Assembly: GCA_030248065.1 (NCBI GenBank)
Contig: JASAMV010002482.1
Coordinates: forward strand, 1 to 64,000
DNA: 64,000 nt
Reading direction: 5' to 3'
Origin: Rhynchonema sp. JSB1_4
Lineage: Eukaryota; Nematoda; Chromadorea; Monhysterida; Xyalidae
The translations under genes were made by a program, and so were the position numbers. The notes under the pieces were generated by a model. That model searched no databases and was not told where the DNA came from. It was given only the letters and a program-made list of their open reading frames with translations. Below are positions 47,401 to 59,673 of the stretch, one piece after another; within the stretch, counting starts at the first letter, position 1; each line of letters starts with the position of its first letter.

Positions 47401-50400
47401 TGTCAAACTCGGCGCAACGCTGTGCGTGCATGTGCGCTTGTAGAAGGTCGGGAGGGCAAATCTGTGCGATAAAATAAATTATGGGCTGAAACTAATGTAG
47501 TCAACTGAACTGCTGTGTTGCGTGCAAGCGCCAGCGGGATGTCGACTGTCGTCAACGTACAGGTCGCGCTATCCATGTGTAGCAATAATAACTCTGATGT
47601 AATAACTCTAACCGACAGTTGAGCTGACAACAATCTTAATTTGTGCCCACAGCGTTGCCTGATTCGTAAAGCGCACCAAGCGTGTCATACAGCACACGCA
47701 TGGCCACGTCTCTGCAGACAAGCGCAGCGCTACCCCAGTAACTGGCCGTGTGCTTTACGCATCAAGCAACCCAGTGGACATAAGTTCTACATTGAGTATT
47801 GTTTGACTATGATCAAAAGTGAGTTCCTAACAACGTTGATGAAACGTTTATGCACTGAAACATCACAAAGTAGCCAGCCAACCTGCCACCACGAGTCCGC
47901 CTGATCACCAAAGGGACATTGGTGTGAAACATTAGTGGTGAACCACACTCGATGACGTTCGTCGACCACGAATCCGATACTGCCCGATAGACACAGATCG
48001 GTCACGTGACTCGGGCCACGGGGGTTACTAGTGGAAATTGCCAGTAGAACATGGGTTGGTTTTGTGCTTGAAGTAAAGCAGCGATGTGCTGCATTGACAC
48101 TGACGATGACCTAGTGCACAGGCCGTCTGTGAAGTGGAAATGGACGGACAGTGCAACCGATTCCAGGAGTCATAATGCGGGGTACTATTGGCTTTCATGA
48201 CTGTTGCTTATCTGCAAGCTAGCAGGAATATCATCGTCAGTCACAGGGTTGCACAAAAAGACATCCAATTTGAGCATCTAAAATCTGTGACTCACTGATG
48301 CAATATCGACCCAATCAGACTTCAGTTCTCAGATAGCGCCCCCGCTCACCTGATCTTAATCCACATTAATCCCGTCATGTCCGTGTGTTGACCAAGGCCG
48401 CCCCTGGCCCAGACCTGACCCTGAGATGTGAGCACCCAAACAGTTTTTGTGGATGCGACCACTTTGACGATGCTTTGATCCTCGCAATCAATGCAGACGG
48501 TGATCGGGGTACACGGCTGGTCACGTGACAAACCCGATTGTGTGTAAAGCTGTGTAGATATGCAGGGATGAAGGAATCTAGGCAAATACATAGGTACTGG
48601 GCCACACACACAGACATACGTCTTCCTGTTTTAGTAGTATAGATGTATATGTATACTGTATGTGTGGGCAAGCACGTTATCCAACTCGGTGATCACATCT
48701 GTCGTAGTCACGCGAGACTTTTCTGCCCAGAATTTGGAAACCTATTGATGCTGGAACCAGAGAATGCCAAATAAGTCCCCTGGGGCTAATTTGGGACACA
48801 CGTCAAACTTGAGATTTCAGAGAAAAACATAATTTCCCAAATAAGCCCCCACTATGTGTGTAACACAATGAAACATCACGGAAAATGACCATGGATGGGG
48901 CCTATTCAGAAAATTTGCGTAATGGTATTTGGCATTTTCCGGCACAAAACTTCGACCGAACTAGATGTCGCGACCGTAAACTCAAACGAAAAGCATTATT
49001 ACGATGCATTGTTACGATCACTAATGACGTGACCATCTGGTGCATTCGCACTGACGATGACCTGGTGCACCGGGCCCGTTTGCGAGAGCAGGTCGAAACG
49101 GACAACCGAACGTGCTACACACAACTGATACACACAAAAAATATAGCGGCGTCAGAAACACAATTAAGAACCTCATCAAGAACCTTATTAAGAACCAGAG
49201 AAAAAACCCGCACCCACTTTTCCATTCTTCCTCACAAACCAAGCGCGGTCGCTGGTCACCGCCACCGAGCAAACATCGTGTCCGCCACTGTCAACCTATT
49301 AATTTGTAAAACATTTATTATTTATTCTACTTATTACTCAGCTTAAAACGTAAAAATTCTAAAAAAGCCAGTTCCAAAACTGGTCGCAACCTGTATCCAA
49401 TTATCGTCGCCCATACTGTCAGGCTGGTCCAATCTCGGGTACTGTAATGCCGAAGCCACGCCATCGCACACACGCCACACAATTGAACCACAATCTGAAA
49501 AGCGTAAGATCAATCTGCCACTAGAATCGCGAAACACGATATGCTTCAGAAAAGTGTTTCTCGTATCAGTGTTCAATAGTTATTTTTATTATGTACAAAA
49601 CAGCAGTGTCGGAAGGTTGCGACCGGCCTTAACCTGAAAAATGACGCCAAGCGAGCTCTAACCGTTCTGCAATGCCTAAGCGTAGGCCTCTGGCTATGAA
49701 TTACGTATGTACTAATACTTTTTTCTTCTCGCCTGTATTATTTAGCGTTCTTTTGCACCGATATTCATTGAATCTACATGTATAACCCCATTTACCACTT
49801 GTCTAGAACATTTTATGTTGGATTTCCGCTTCTGCGCACCACTTCACCAAAAACTCATATCACATTTTGTGTGAGTTTTGTGTGATTTCCGCTAATCAAA
49901 TGACATTTAGACATGTCGTGCATTGCTCTATACGTCGTTTTCGTACATTGTGGTCTCTTACCATGGTACTGACTACTGGAATCTTATCCTCCAGTTTGTG
50001 AGACCAGTGGGACATCATCATGGGATATTATCACTTGCTTAGTTTAATATGAGCAACGCGATGTTTCGCTTTGCTAACAGCCAGACTCGAACCCACACTA
50101 GTCACCACAATGTGCGCATTGGCTAACCCACTGCGCTACAGGCGCGCCGCCCTCTCTGCTATGTAACTAACCCGACACAGCCATTTGGTCGGCGAACAAA
50201 TGCATTTTCGTCCACAGTTTGTCCACCCGTTCATAGTTGTTGGTCCACAGCAGATTGTGACTGTTGTAATGCTCCCGGCCACACATGACGATGTAACGTT
50301 CACTGCCGCACACTGATGTTACGTAGCTGCAGCAGGGCACCTACAACCGTGTGAAACATCAATTAATGTACATATATCGTTCTAAAATGATTCTGCTGCT

Positions 50401-53400
50401 CATAGGAAGCACAATGTATACGAGGTACATATGTATGAATTTGGCGCTGGTAAAAGTCGCTGCTCCTTGGCTTGCGCTTTCAATTACACAAGGTTTACAT
50501 ATATATACAGTAGCTTACCAAAGAGTGATGGAACCGGAGTTTTCCGCATAAGGCGACCAAATCGAGCACCGAGGGCCCTAATTGGATTTTTTCAAGACCG
50601 TCAGACTTTTATCTTTGTGCTGCTGCTGTGTATACTATGTCTGAAGCAGGTTTTTTTTAACGGGGACTAGTTCGAAACCTTATTCGTTCTTTTGTCACAT
50701 GTGAAGGCGACTGATGTTTCACGCCTACCACCATACCTGTGTCCAAATATCCATCCAATCACTCGTATCAGGCACATGATTTCCATTATCGATTGATTCC
50801 TCCCGACTCGCGTTGACCTCAATGCACGTGGCCGCCCCAGCGCGTGTCGGCGAGTGAGACTTGGACACCACACGCCACGCGGTGGAACCGGCGTTGCTTG
50901 TTTTGGGCTGGAAATGTAGCAGTTAATTCTCGGAAAACTTATCGTTCTAACACTTATCGGTCCAAGACAAGTTTGTTCGGGGGTTTATAAACAGGAATAC
51001 CACACTAAGCGGTGTGCATATAGGTACACTGTCCCTCTTTATGACGTGATCGGGAACCAGGGTTAGGCAAAAAACGTTTTTTTTTTCAAAAAATCGTTTT
51101 TTTTTAAAAAAAACGTTTTTTTTAAAAAAAACGGTTTTTTAAAACGCCCAGATGACCAAAATATGCCCCCAAAAAATTGGAAAACGCTCATGTTGGGAAG
51201 AAAACGTGGTTAAATGAAGTAATTCTATGTGTTCTGAGGCAAAATAAACGGGTTTCAACCCTTTTCTAGCGAGTTGTTAAGATCCCATATCAGACCCGCA
51301 TCATGGGACGAACTTTGGCCGGGGTCATCATTGAAAGTCAAACTGCGTATATCGACGTATCTCGACAAAGTAAAAATTGGTCGAAAATATTTTGAAAAAA
51401 ATGGGACAAAAAATTGATTTTCCTTGATAATCAGGGTACTTTCCCAGAAAAATCAGGGAAAATCAAGGAAATTCAGGATTTAAAAAAAACGAAAAACGAC
51501 CCAGGCGTTTTTTTAAAAAAACGTCGTTTTTTTAAGAAAAAACGCCGTCGTTTTTTTTGCCCAACCCTGTCGGGAACTGCCATTTTCTGTCACCATAAAG
51601 AATATCCAATTTCAGGTCCAGTACATTTTATAGTGACCTTGCTCAGACCAAAAAATGGCGGGTCACACGGACATCACCAAGCCGTAGCCACACTGTATGC
51701 TCACCTGCGGTTGTTGTGGTTGCTCATGTTCAACCGCTGTCTCAGCGGCTCGTGTTGTCTTCTCCACATCCACGATGCTCGTCTCAGGCTCAGGTTCACA
51801 AACGGCGGCTGACTCTTCGGCCTGGTGTACTTCTGCTTGCGTTTGCACCTAAAAGTACATCTGCAGCATGTGTTGGTGGCTTCCGATACATGGGTGATAT
51901 TTTCGAAACGGTGTAAAGGTCAGTTGGGTGTAAAGGTCGGTGGAAAGATCGGTCGACAGCTCAGTGTGATAGACCTCGGTGTAAACTTGAAACATTCCAC
52001 GTCAATAACAGGCAATGTTTCACGTTTACACCGAGCTACGCCGACCGAGCTTTCGACCGAACTTTACGCCCAACTGACCTTCACACCGTTTCGAAAATTC
52101 CGCCCTATGATTGTATAATACTGTACACGCGTATAGGTACATGTATGTACACCTACTGTATACTTGTGACACAAGCCAAAATGGGTTTCCCTGATCCTAC
52201 TGTATACCTGAACTGCTTGCGAACTGTGTTTGAACGCAATACAAATACACTTATGCTGCGCAGCGAAAATTCATCAGACTGACAAAAAATGCTACGTGCA
52301 CGATAATACCACACATCAATGGGATGCGATAACCATGCGTGTGGCAATCCTGAATGTAGTGACCCCAACCCCAAGTGCCGCACGTGCATGCCACCACTTT
52401 TATACATGAGGTGATCGGATATGGACTTGCCTTGGTAGCGCGTGATTCTTGCATTTTGAGGAATTTACTGCAGCCACAAATTTGGTCCAATCCATTCATT
52501 TTAGCAAATTTGTGGGGTTGGCTTTGTGGCGGTGCACGATGTCCATTTTTTGTGCACAAACGATTTCGGATTGTACGTGCGTTCCCGTTATTATTCATTT
52601 TAGGTCGGTGAACATCTTTTACGCTGGACGAAATTAGTAGCATCACGAAATTTCGTAATACCCCTAATTCAAAAAGTCACGTGACCAAGGCAGATCACAT
52701 CTGATCCGATTCGATTATCAAGTTTCACATCACACGTTATACCTGATGAGCCACAGTGTCCCGGAGTTGTGTGTCCCCTTGAAGATCAGGCAAATTGGTA
52801 ACTAGCGGCACTGTCCCGTTTCGACAGATCCAATTGGCGACAAACGAACTCTTTTCAGGCGACCAGTCGGGATTTTGGGATTCTTCTTCGTTGGTTGAAG
52901 GAATATCTACAAAAAAATAAACTCTGTCGAACTTTTTTGAAAAGTTTTAAATCATGTGAGAAAGGACCGTTTGTACATATACTGTACTATGATGGAACAA
53001 TCTGCATGACGCGGTTTTTGTCACGCAAAGAAAATGTTCACAATCACATCATGCAAACAGAATAGCAAAACCGAACTCAACGACAGCTTGAAATAATCGC
53101 TTGAAACTCAAAATATCGCGTGTTTAAAACCATACACCAAAGGGGTACGACGACACCTGTGGCGCTATCCTCCTCCACGTTATGTACACTTCGTTCCCGA
53201 ATGCCCAATTGAGTGTCCAATAATCGTTCCAACTTTTCCCTATCGACAGCTGCCATATTCATCGGTGTTTGATTGTCGTCCGTATTAGAACTGGTGCTTG
53301 GCGAGCTTAGATTGGCACGACGCGTGTAGCCTGCGGATTAAAGGTTTTTTTCTGGATTTTTTTTAGATGCAATGTGATTTATTTTGCGACATTTCAACCA

Positions 53401-56400
53401 ATCGGCTGCTGTTTCACGCACGACGACTATCAAAAACTTGACCAGCGGGCCGGACCCGCTTTGATGACGTAACTTTTTTGATGATTTAGCGGAACAGAAA
53501 TGTTGCCACCAATTTCAATCAGAGAAAAGATGTGTTTGTTAGCTGTCTGTGCACACTACATATATCTTATGCTGATCAAACCAAAAAACGCACACACCTG
53601 TCCGTTGTTGCCTGGATCTCCTTCTATTTTGAGGTCGTCTGTGTTGTTTGCGAGTCACAACCACATCGGTCGATGCCCCGATTCCAGTCTCGGTCGGGTC
53701 AAGTGCTTGTTGCGGACTGGACAGATCACATTGACTGCTGCTCAGTGTTTCGGACTCGGTCTCCAATTCCTCGCGTACGGCCTGAAGCGAATTAATCAAT
53801 TAATCGATCATCTATACGCAGTAAAATCACTAAATTATTCGATCAGTTACGATGGTTCAGTCACTTTACCGTGTTACTCAACAGTTAGCGTACACGCATA
53901 CAAGAACTCAAGTTCTGTGAAACACCCATGTCCGGTTCGGAAGGTTTTAAATTTGGCATGGCAAATTTGCCAGAGGCGTTCGCACTGACGGTTCGGTCTG
54001 TCAGCGAAAGCAGGGCGAAACAGACCAACATCCGAGCTGGAGGTCCGTTGGACACGCAGATTTGTATGCCGGCACCGCCCAAGCTACACCACAAGCACAA
54101 ATTATGCATGACAAAAAGCCACGTAGGTATACACTAACAAATCAATCAATCCCAACCTTCAATTGCGTGCCCATTCTGTCCGTGTGCACGTGCAAGTCAG
54201 GCAAATCCAGCGTCAACGTACTGTCGCTATCGGCGCCGTTCGTGTCAGCGCCGTCATCGAAAGTGAAACTCGAAGTCGGCTCGAAATCTTCGTCTGAAGC
54301 AAGGCATATAGTAATTGTTATCATAATCATATTTTCGTGCAGTCTCACCTCTTTATGGTGACACGAATGGGGGCTTATAGTGCTGTGGTCAAATCATGTC
54401 ATAAAATCATGTGTGTCATTTCTCGCGCTCATTTGAAACTTCATGTATTTGACGACACGACGATAGTATTTGGCCGAATGGGACCCACCATTTTCTGTCG
54501 CTGAAGAACTGACTGAACACTGCCATAATTGGGGAGGTCAAAAGGCAGACTTGGGACCAATATGGGAAGCACTATGTGGTTCGGAAAGATTCCCCTAACA
54601 CAGGGTTACACTCCATGGAAAGTCCACTGTAAATAATTTTTCTGTTCGAAAGAAGAAATTATAGTGACAAAACAGTTGCTGTAACCCCGAATATCAATCT
54701 CCCCATTGCCATTCGACAGCAGTGAGGCTTTGGAGGCGGCAAATGACACGAGACTGGACGCGGCTGATACACGGACACGCTCGATTAGGGAGTTCAGCTG
54801 TGCGCTGGCTGAAAAACGTTTTTTTAGTTTTTTCACCCTTTTTCGAACATAGCCGTGGGGCTTTATTTGGAAAATTGGGGTACATTGTGATGTTTCGCAC
54901 TTCAGCCTGGTTACCAAGAAGTTGTTGGGGTTAGCTGGGTATCATCCGCAGTGATGTTTCACGAACACTACAAAACTGACTGTTTGTCGGCTGGAATGGT
55001 TTGTTGACCAGGCACGGTTCCGGTTGTGTCAGTCCAACTCGCAAAATGCGACAATCGTTTAGCAGGACAAACACTTCAGCTGAATCCGATGACACGCAAA
55101 CGTCGACCAAACGAAGTGTGGGCAGGATCTCGCTGAAGTCCATCTGTAAGTATGTGAAACATCATGTGTGCATGAAGCCAACTCGTGTGCGTCTTTATGG
55201 TCACTTCGCCATCTGGAGCATTCGCACTGATGATGACCTGGTGTACCGCCCGGTCTGCGAAACCAATGTCATAAGACTATGAGTGGATCCAAGACACACT
55301 GCTGTTGAAGGACAATCACCTGACCAGTAAAAGTGCGCCCTGTTTATTATGTGGAATAAGTTTGGGCGATGGCAACCATACTCATTATGCGCGCAGTTAA
55401 CCTCCATTAATTTACCGAACTGTGAATTATGGTCTGTAATCTCCGGAAACGTCATCACAGATAGACGGATTTTTATACAAAAACGAACTATCGTAACGAA
55501 CCTTTCTGACAACTTGAGCCTTGACCGAATCGATAAAGTAGAGCGCCAGTGGTGACCAGGTGACAAGCAGGTTGTCGGTTGAAAGTTCATGGATTTTGCC
55601 AAATTCTCGATTGTAGTTTTGATCAGTGAGCAACTGCTGTAGAGCCAGACTGGGGTAGCTGGAGAGGGGGAAACGGGTCTGGGGTCACGTTGGTCATCGG
55701 ATCAATTTGTGCTGACGATGACTGCGGGTGCACCGCGCCCACCGCTCGTCTGTGAAAGCAGATCTACGCACATAAATGGTGAATTAAAAAAGACGCGGCA
55801 GAAATTCACATTCTACTTTTTTGGTCATTCAGGGAATGCGGTCCTGTCTTTAGTCAGGCTTTCTTGTCGTATGGACGATTTTTTTCTGTTTTTTTTGTAC
55901 AACTTTCTGTTTCAACCAGGACACGATGTTCCGCCTAGACAGCTGCTCTGAAGGAACAACAAGGCAAAGCCTGGAGCGGATCGATCACGGTTGATATCGG
56001 GATTAAGATGAACTCACATTTGGCCATGATTCTCAAATATCGCTGCGCTCACTGGGATTTGTTGCACAGCTCCAAGACCGCTCTTGCACACCTGAAATTA
56101 ATTTCTTACACTCTTTTGTAGTGCCTGAGGACATTGGGTGTTAATCAAGTGACTATTGACAGTTTAGACTGTCTGACAATATCTGCCACGTAATGAAACA
56201 CCAGCCATTTAAACCATCACACACCAAAGTTTGTTCGACGTTTCCATTCTGATCCGTCACCCATATCCTGTATCCGGGTCGGGTTGTGGCCACTGCGTTG
56301 CACTGCTGTCTGTTGGACTGAACAAATGTCACGCCGTAGATCCCGGGACTGCAAGAAATTTGCGAATAATGATATTGAATGTTTTTGTAATATGTCGCGC

Positions 56401-59400
56401 CAGATGACATGCATAAAAATAACCAGTTCGGCAGGTTCCGAAACTGCCGTTTTCTGTTGCCAAGCATGGTCAACAGCACAAAGCTTGTGAATAGAGACGA
56501 CAAAGTGATCAACGAATGGGCATTTTTTTGTTCCATGATTGTTGTGAATTTTTGTTACAATGGTATCATCAATGAGTGATCGATGGTCAGTTCATATTTC
56601 CAAGCACTGGTCACTTACATAGTAAGCCTTCTTTGGGTGATATTTTTGAAAGGGAGGAAAGGTGGGTAGGTGTGAAGGAAGGTCGAAAGGAAGGCGGGGG
56701 AAGGTACAGTGTAAGCTAGGCGAAAGCAGAAACAATGCACGCTCACAGAGCACAGGACACGCGCGCCTGTACCTAAACTAAACTCCTCTGTCTCCTGCTT
56801 ATGTGCAGGTCGTGTTATAAACTCTTTAATATATCTTAGCTGCATGAATACAATAATTATATATGCATCCCACCTCCCCGCCGGGCTACTAAAAAAAAAT
56901 ACAACCCTACCGACGGCGGTACCAAAAAAACTGCCGCGATAACTGACCGCAGCACAAAAAAAAACTCCACCAAAAAACGCAACCAAAATAAACAAACACA
57001 TAAAGCACGCTATACCAACCGCACAAAAAAAAATACAAAAAAAGACACTCCCACACACGCACCACAGTCTCAAAAGCTAGCTCTTCTCTAAGCATCCGCT
57101 GCTCCCTCCCGCTTAACCTTCCCACTCTTACACTCACCTCCTCCACTCCTCACCCTGCGCTCCCCCCCCCCCCACACACACCTCTCCCCCCCCCCCAAAA
57201 ATATAGTGAATATATTCAACCGCTGTTTTCACTATCAATTTACCGTTAACTTCCAAGTTGGCCCCATTAAGAGTGACACTTGACCGATAATTGGTGATCG
57301 CCTCAGTACAAACAGCGTAAATCCTACCAACTGACAAGCAATTCAATTCAAGTCACATATCCCAAAAAAACGCGCGCGCACTACCTTTTCCTTTTTATCG
57401 ACCCAATCTGTGTGACTTGATTCTGTGCAGCGACATTGACCAACACGGCTCGGTCGGTGCTGCTCACAGCCAGTACACCTTGGTGATAGGATAGTTGCAC
57501 GATGCTGGCTGGCTCGTGGCACACGTGATGCGGCATGAAGGCGCACTGGAACGCGCAGCAGCTACTGTATGTGATGATTGACACTGGTGCTTTTCTCTAT
57601 TGTTTGGTATTGGTTGACCCACCGCCACAGATGGGCATGATAACACATTTTTTGGATCAATGTTATTTTGAGACCTACGGACGCCACGATCTTTTAATTG
57701 GAGCTTTTTGGAGCTAATTCGCTTCTCAACAGAACTCAGTCCGTGCATCTTAATTCGAGGAGCATGATAACACAAGGGAAACGACATGCTTGTCTTTATC
57801 CTGACAACAGACTGACATTGCACATGTTTTTCGACAAGACACACGTTACGCAGTATGGCGATTTAAGATAAACAAAAGTATTATTTAACCCAAAAAGAAA
57901 CCAACATTATCAAAATTCATCACATGTACCATCACCATGCCGATGTTGTCCCCTGTGAACAGCTTGGTGCCATCCTGACTCCACGCGATCGCAGTGATTG
58001 GCTTGTTGTGTGCCGTTAGAGATTCGTCGACCGCCTTTAATATAACGTGTGAAACATCAGGTAGCCAGTCAGAAAATTTCTCAAACAGTGTATCCTCTTT
58101 GGGTGAAACCATGTTTTTTTCAAAATTTACCGTGTGCAATTTACGCCTCCGTATGTGTGCATGTCTGAATTTCAGGTCAAAATTTCTGAACTTGTCTATT
58201 CAAGTTGGCTGACTTGGAGTGAAATGATAAATCCAAGTTCAGTTAGCACCTAAACCCCGTTAGGTGAAAACGTGAAAACCTCAAATTTCAGCTGAGAAAA
58301 ATCGGTCAGTCTTCACAACACGTTGAAGCGTCATCATTAATTACCTTTCTAAGTTTTGCATCATGCCCAATCGTAGGGAATTTGCACACATACAAACGGC
58401 CGGATTGGTATCCAGCTGCTATCGCCTCATACGGATGCGTGATGCAACACAGCGATATCACACTGTCACTGCGGTTGGGTGAAGTGTACAGGCTGAAATG
58501 AATGTATTGGCACGAACGTCAAAGGACGGTAACAAACTCGATTGATAGATCCCCTTGAACACACGACTTTGTGCAGCGTAGAGCTTTTTCAGATACTAAG
58601 CTGTCTTAGGCTTCTCATTCGGGCATCCGAAATTATCCCAGACCTTTAAAAAATGACGTGACCAAACCAGGTCCGATCCAATTCGATCACCGAGTCTCTA
58701 GCCCTCCGTCCTCGGAATATAAAAAGCGCGCGGGTCGCTGTATGCATATCAGATCCGAGATGATGCAACCCAGAACCGGCACATATGTATAAAACGAAAC
58801 GGACGAGGTCATTTTTGTAACATGCTCACTCTAAACCCTGAAGATCAAGGCCATTGTGTCGCACCAACCTTGTCAGTTTGCCGAATCTCCTATTGTGCAC
58901 GAGTACGGCCGACTTTGCCGATCCGATCACAATGAATTTCGAACAGCACGACACACACGTGATGATGTCGTGTATTGGGCGGGGCAGAGACGCCGACTTG
59001 CGGGTGATTGATGTTGATGCACTCAGACTGCTGTTGCTGGAGAACGGGCTAAATGGGTGGGGAGTGTGAAATTATTAGTACGTTATCACAAAATGTGCGC
59101 TGTGAAGCGCTTTTGGTAGTCCGCTGTGCGACGCATGGTGTCACAGACCACGGCCGTCAGCGCGCAACTGCGAATGCATCAGGCCATACGGGTGATGCCC
59201 CACAAACACACACGCACTTGGTTTTATACAGTCAGGCAAGATATCAATATGCTCTTTCTGTGCTTGAAAAGTCACAACAGAGAAATGACAGCAGTTGATA
59301 CACGGGCATGACAGCGGAAACAAAAACCAATTCCGCTTGCTGTTTCATGGGGTGGCTAATCTGCCATCTAAAGTGATTGAACACGTTGGGGGGGGGGTTC

Positions 59401-59673
59401 AATACAACGTTTAGAGAAATTTTACTTTCAAGCAAATTTCAATCACCTCTCATTGATGAACCCAGTCGCTTTCAGAATCCGATCACTGAGCCGAGTTGAG
59501 TTTTTGTGGAAATTGTCCGTAACGATTGGGCACAGGTCGCAACACCACGTTTGCTCACTAGATTTCGATTGAACTTCCTTTTCATGGTAGTTGGGCGGAC
59601 TTTGGGAGCAACAAGGTTGTTGTCCTGAGTGTGCTTCTTCTGACAAACGCCGCTCAGATATGACCGGATCCAT
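44491..59673 (-). CDS. TECPR2: TECPR2 orthologue (tectonin beta-propeller repeat protein 2)
   Basis: In animals TECPR2 supports autophagy and ER exit by binding ATG8 proteins and COPII components. Exons (minus): 59673-59447, 59036-58869, 58492-58345, 58034-57906, 57545-57385, 56348-56225, 56091-56018, 55658-55502, 55143-54981, 54808-54686, 54293-54157, 53781-53598, 53330-53157, 52906-52743, 51848-51705, 50907-50737, 50340-50172, 49494-49391, 48516-48350, 48009-47883, 47020-46929, 46855-46758, 46569-46434, 46029-45863, 45597-45487, 45238-45073, 44651-44491. About 1315 residues are accounted for (human about 1411). Phases agree except between 47883 and 47020, where one or more exons are missing. 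Exons 2-9 give WD-type blocks (ITAIAWSQDGTKLFTGD, VLAVSSTDRAVLVN). A polar linker follows, then TECPR blocks (VWVLTSQGQVWARGGL, MLWALDAAGQIHVRLGI, VWAVDHKGRVWFRT, YRRERVRPTTNPEGNYW). The C-terminus DLSDYEII ends in a YxxI motif where human TECPR2 has its LC3-interacting WEVI. Confidence 0.9.
47641..47770. repeat. short palindromic element, family D copy 1
   Basis: Inverted arms GTTGCCTGATTCGTAAAGCG and, at the right, GTGTGCTTTACGCATCAAGC flank a GC-rich loop, within the TECPR2 gap between 47883 and 47020. A shorter relative lies at 61978-62055 with arms GTTGCCTGATCCACAAAGCG and GTGCGCTTTACAGATCAGG. Confidence 0.65.
50080..50149 (-). repeat. tRNA-like sequence (SINE head or tRNA pseudogene)
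   Basis: Read on the minus strand, there is an A-box-like TAGCGCAGTGG and a B-box-like GGGTTCGAGTC at tRNA spacing. The acceptor and T stems do not pair, so a working tRNA is unlikely. It lies in a TECPR2 intron. Confidence 0.5.
51058..51569. mobile_element. hAT-type miniature transposon, copy 3
   Basis: The element is 512 bp with 8-bp target duplication TCGGGAAC at 51050-51057 and 51570-51577. The tips are CAGGGTTAGGCAAAAAACG and, inverted, CAGGGTTGGGCAAAAAAAAC. It lies in a TECPR2 intron and has no transposase. Confidence 0.92.
51892..52108. mobile_element. palindromic MITE, family B copy 3
   Basis: The tips are GGGTGATATTTTCGAAACGG and, at the right, its complement with a few changes. 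The arms are almost fully inverted around a centre near 52005. It lies in the intron upstream of TECPR2 exon 51848-51705. Confidence 0.8.
56634..57180. repeat. decayed MITE family B copy, A/C-rich and base-depleted
   Basis: It starts like the family B tip (GGGTGATATTTTTGAAA) and shares GACGGCGGTACCAAAAAAACT with the copy at 35399-35997. The right half is strongly depleted of T and ends in runs of C, so it may be a poor-quality consensus of an ordinary copy. Confidence 0.6.

Noticed and set aside
47600..47615. 11-bp microexon that would close the TECPR2 phase gap
   Set aside because: It fits the phase but supplies only four residues where a longer repeat segment is expected, and no other evidence supports it.
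52251..52646. 131-codon minus-strand frame between TECPR2 exons
   Set aside because: It does not match the family and is not needed to join exons 14 and 15, whose phases already agree.
57244..57323. Possible TECPR2 exon with correct phase 2 entry
   Set aside because: The exon at 56348-56225 joins 57385 directly in phase 2 and continues the conserved protein, leaving no place for this segment.
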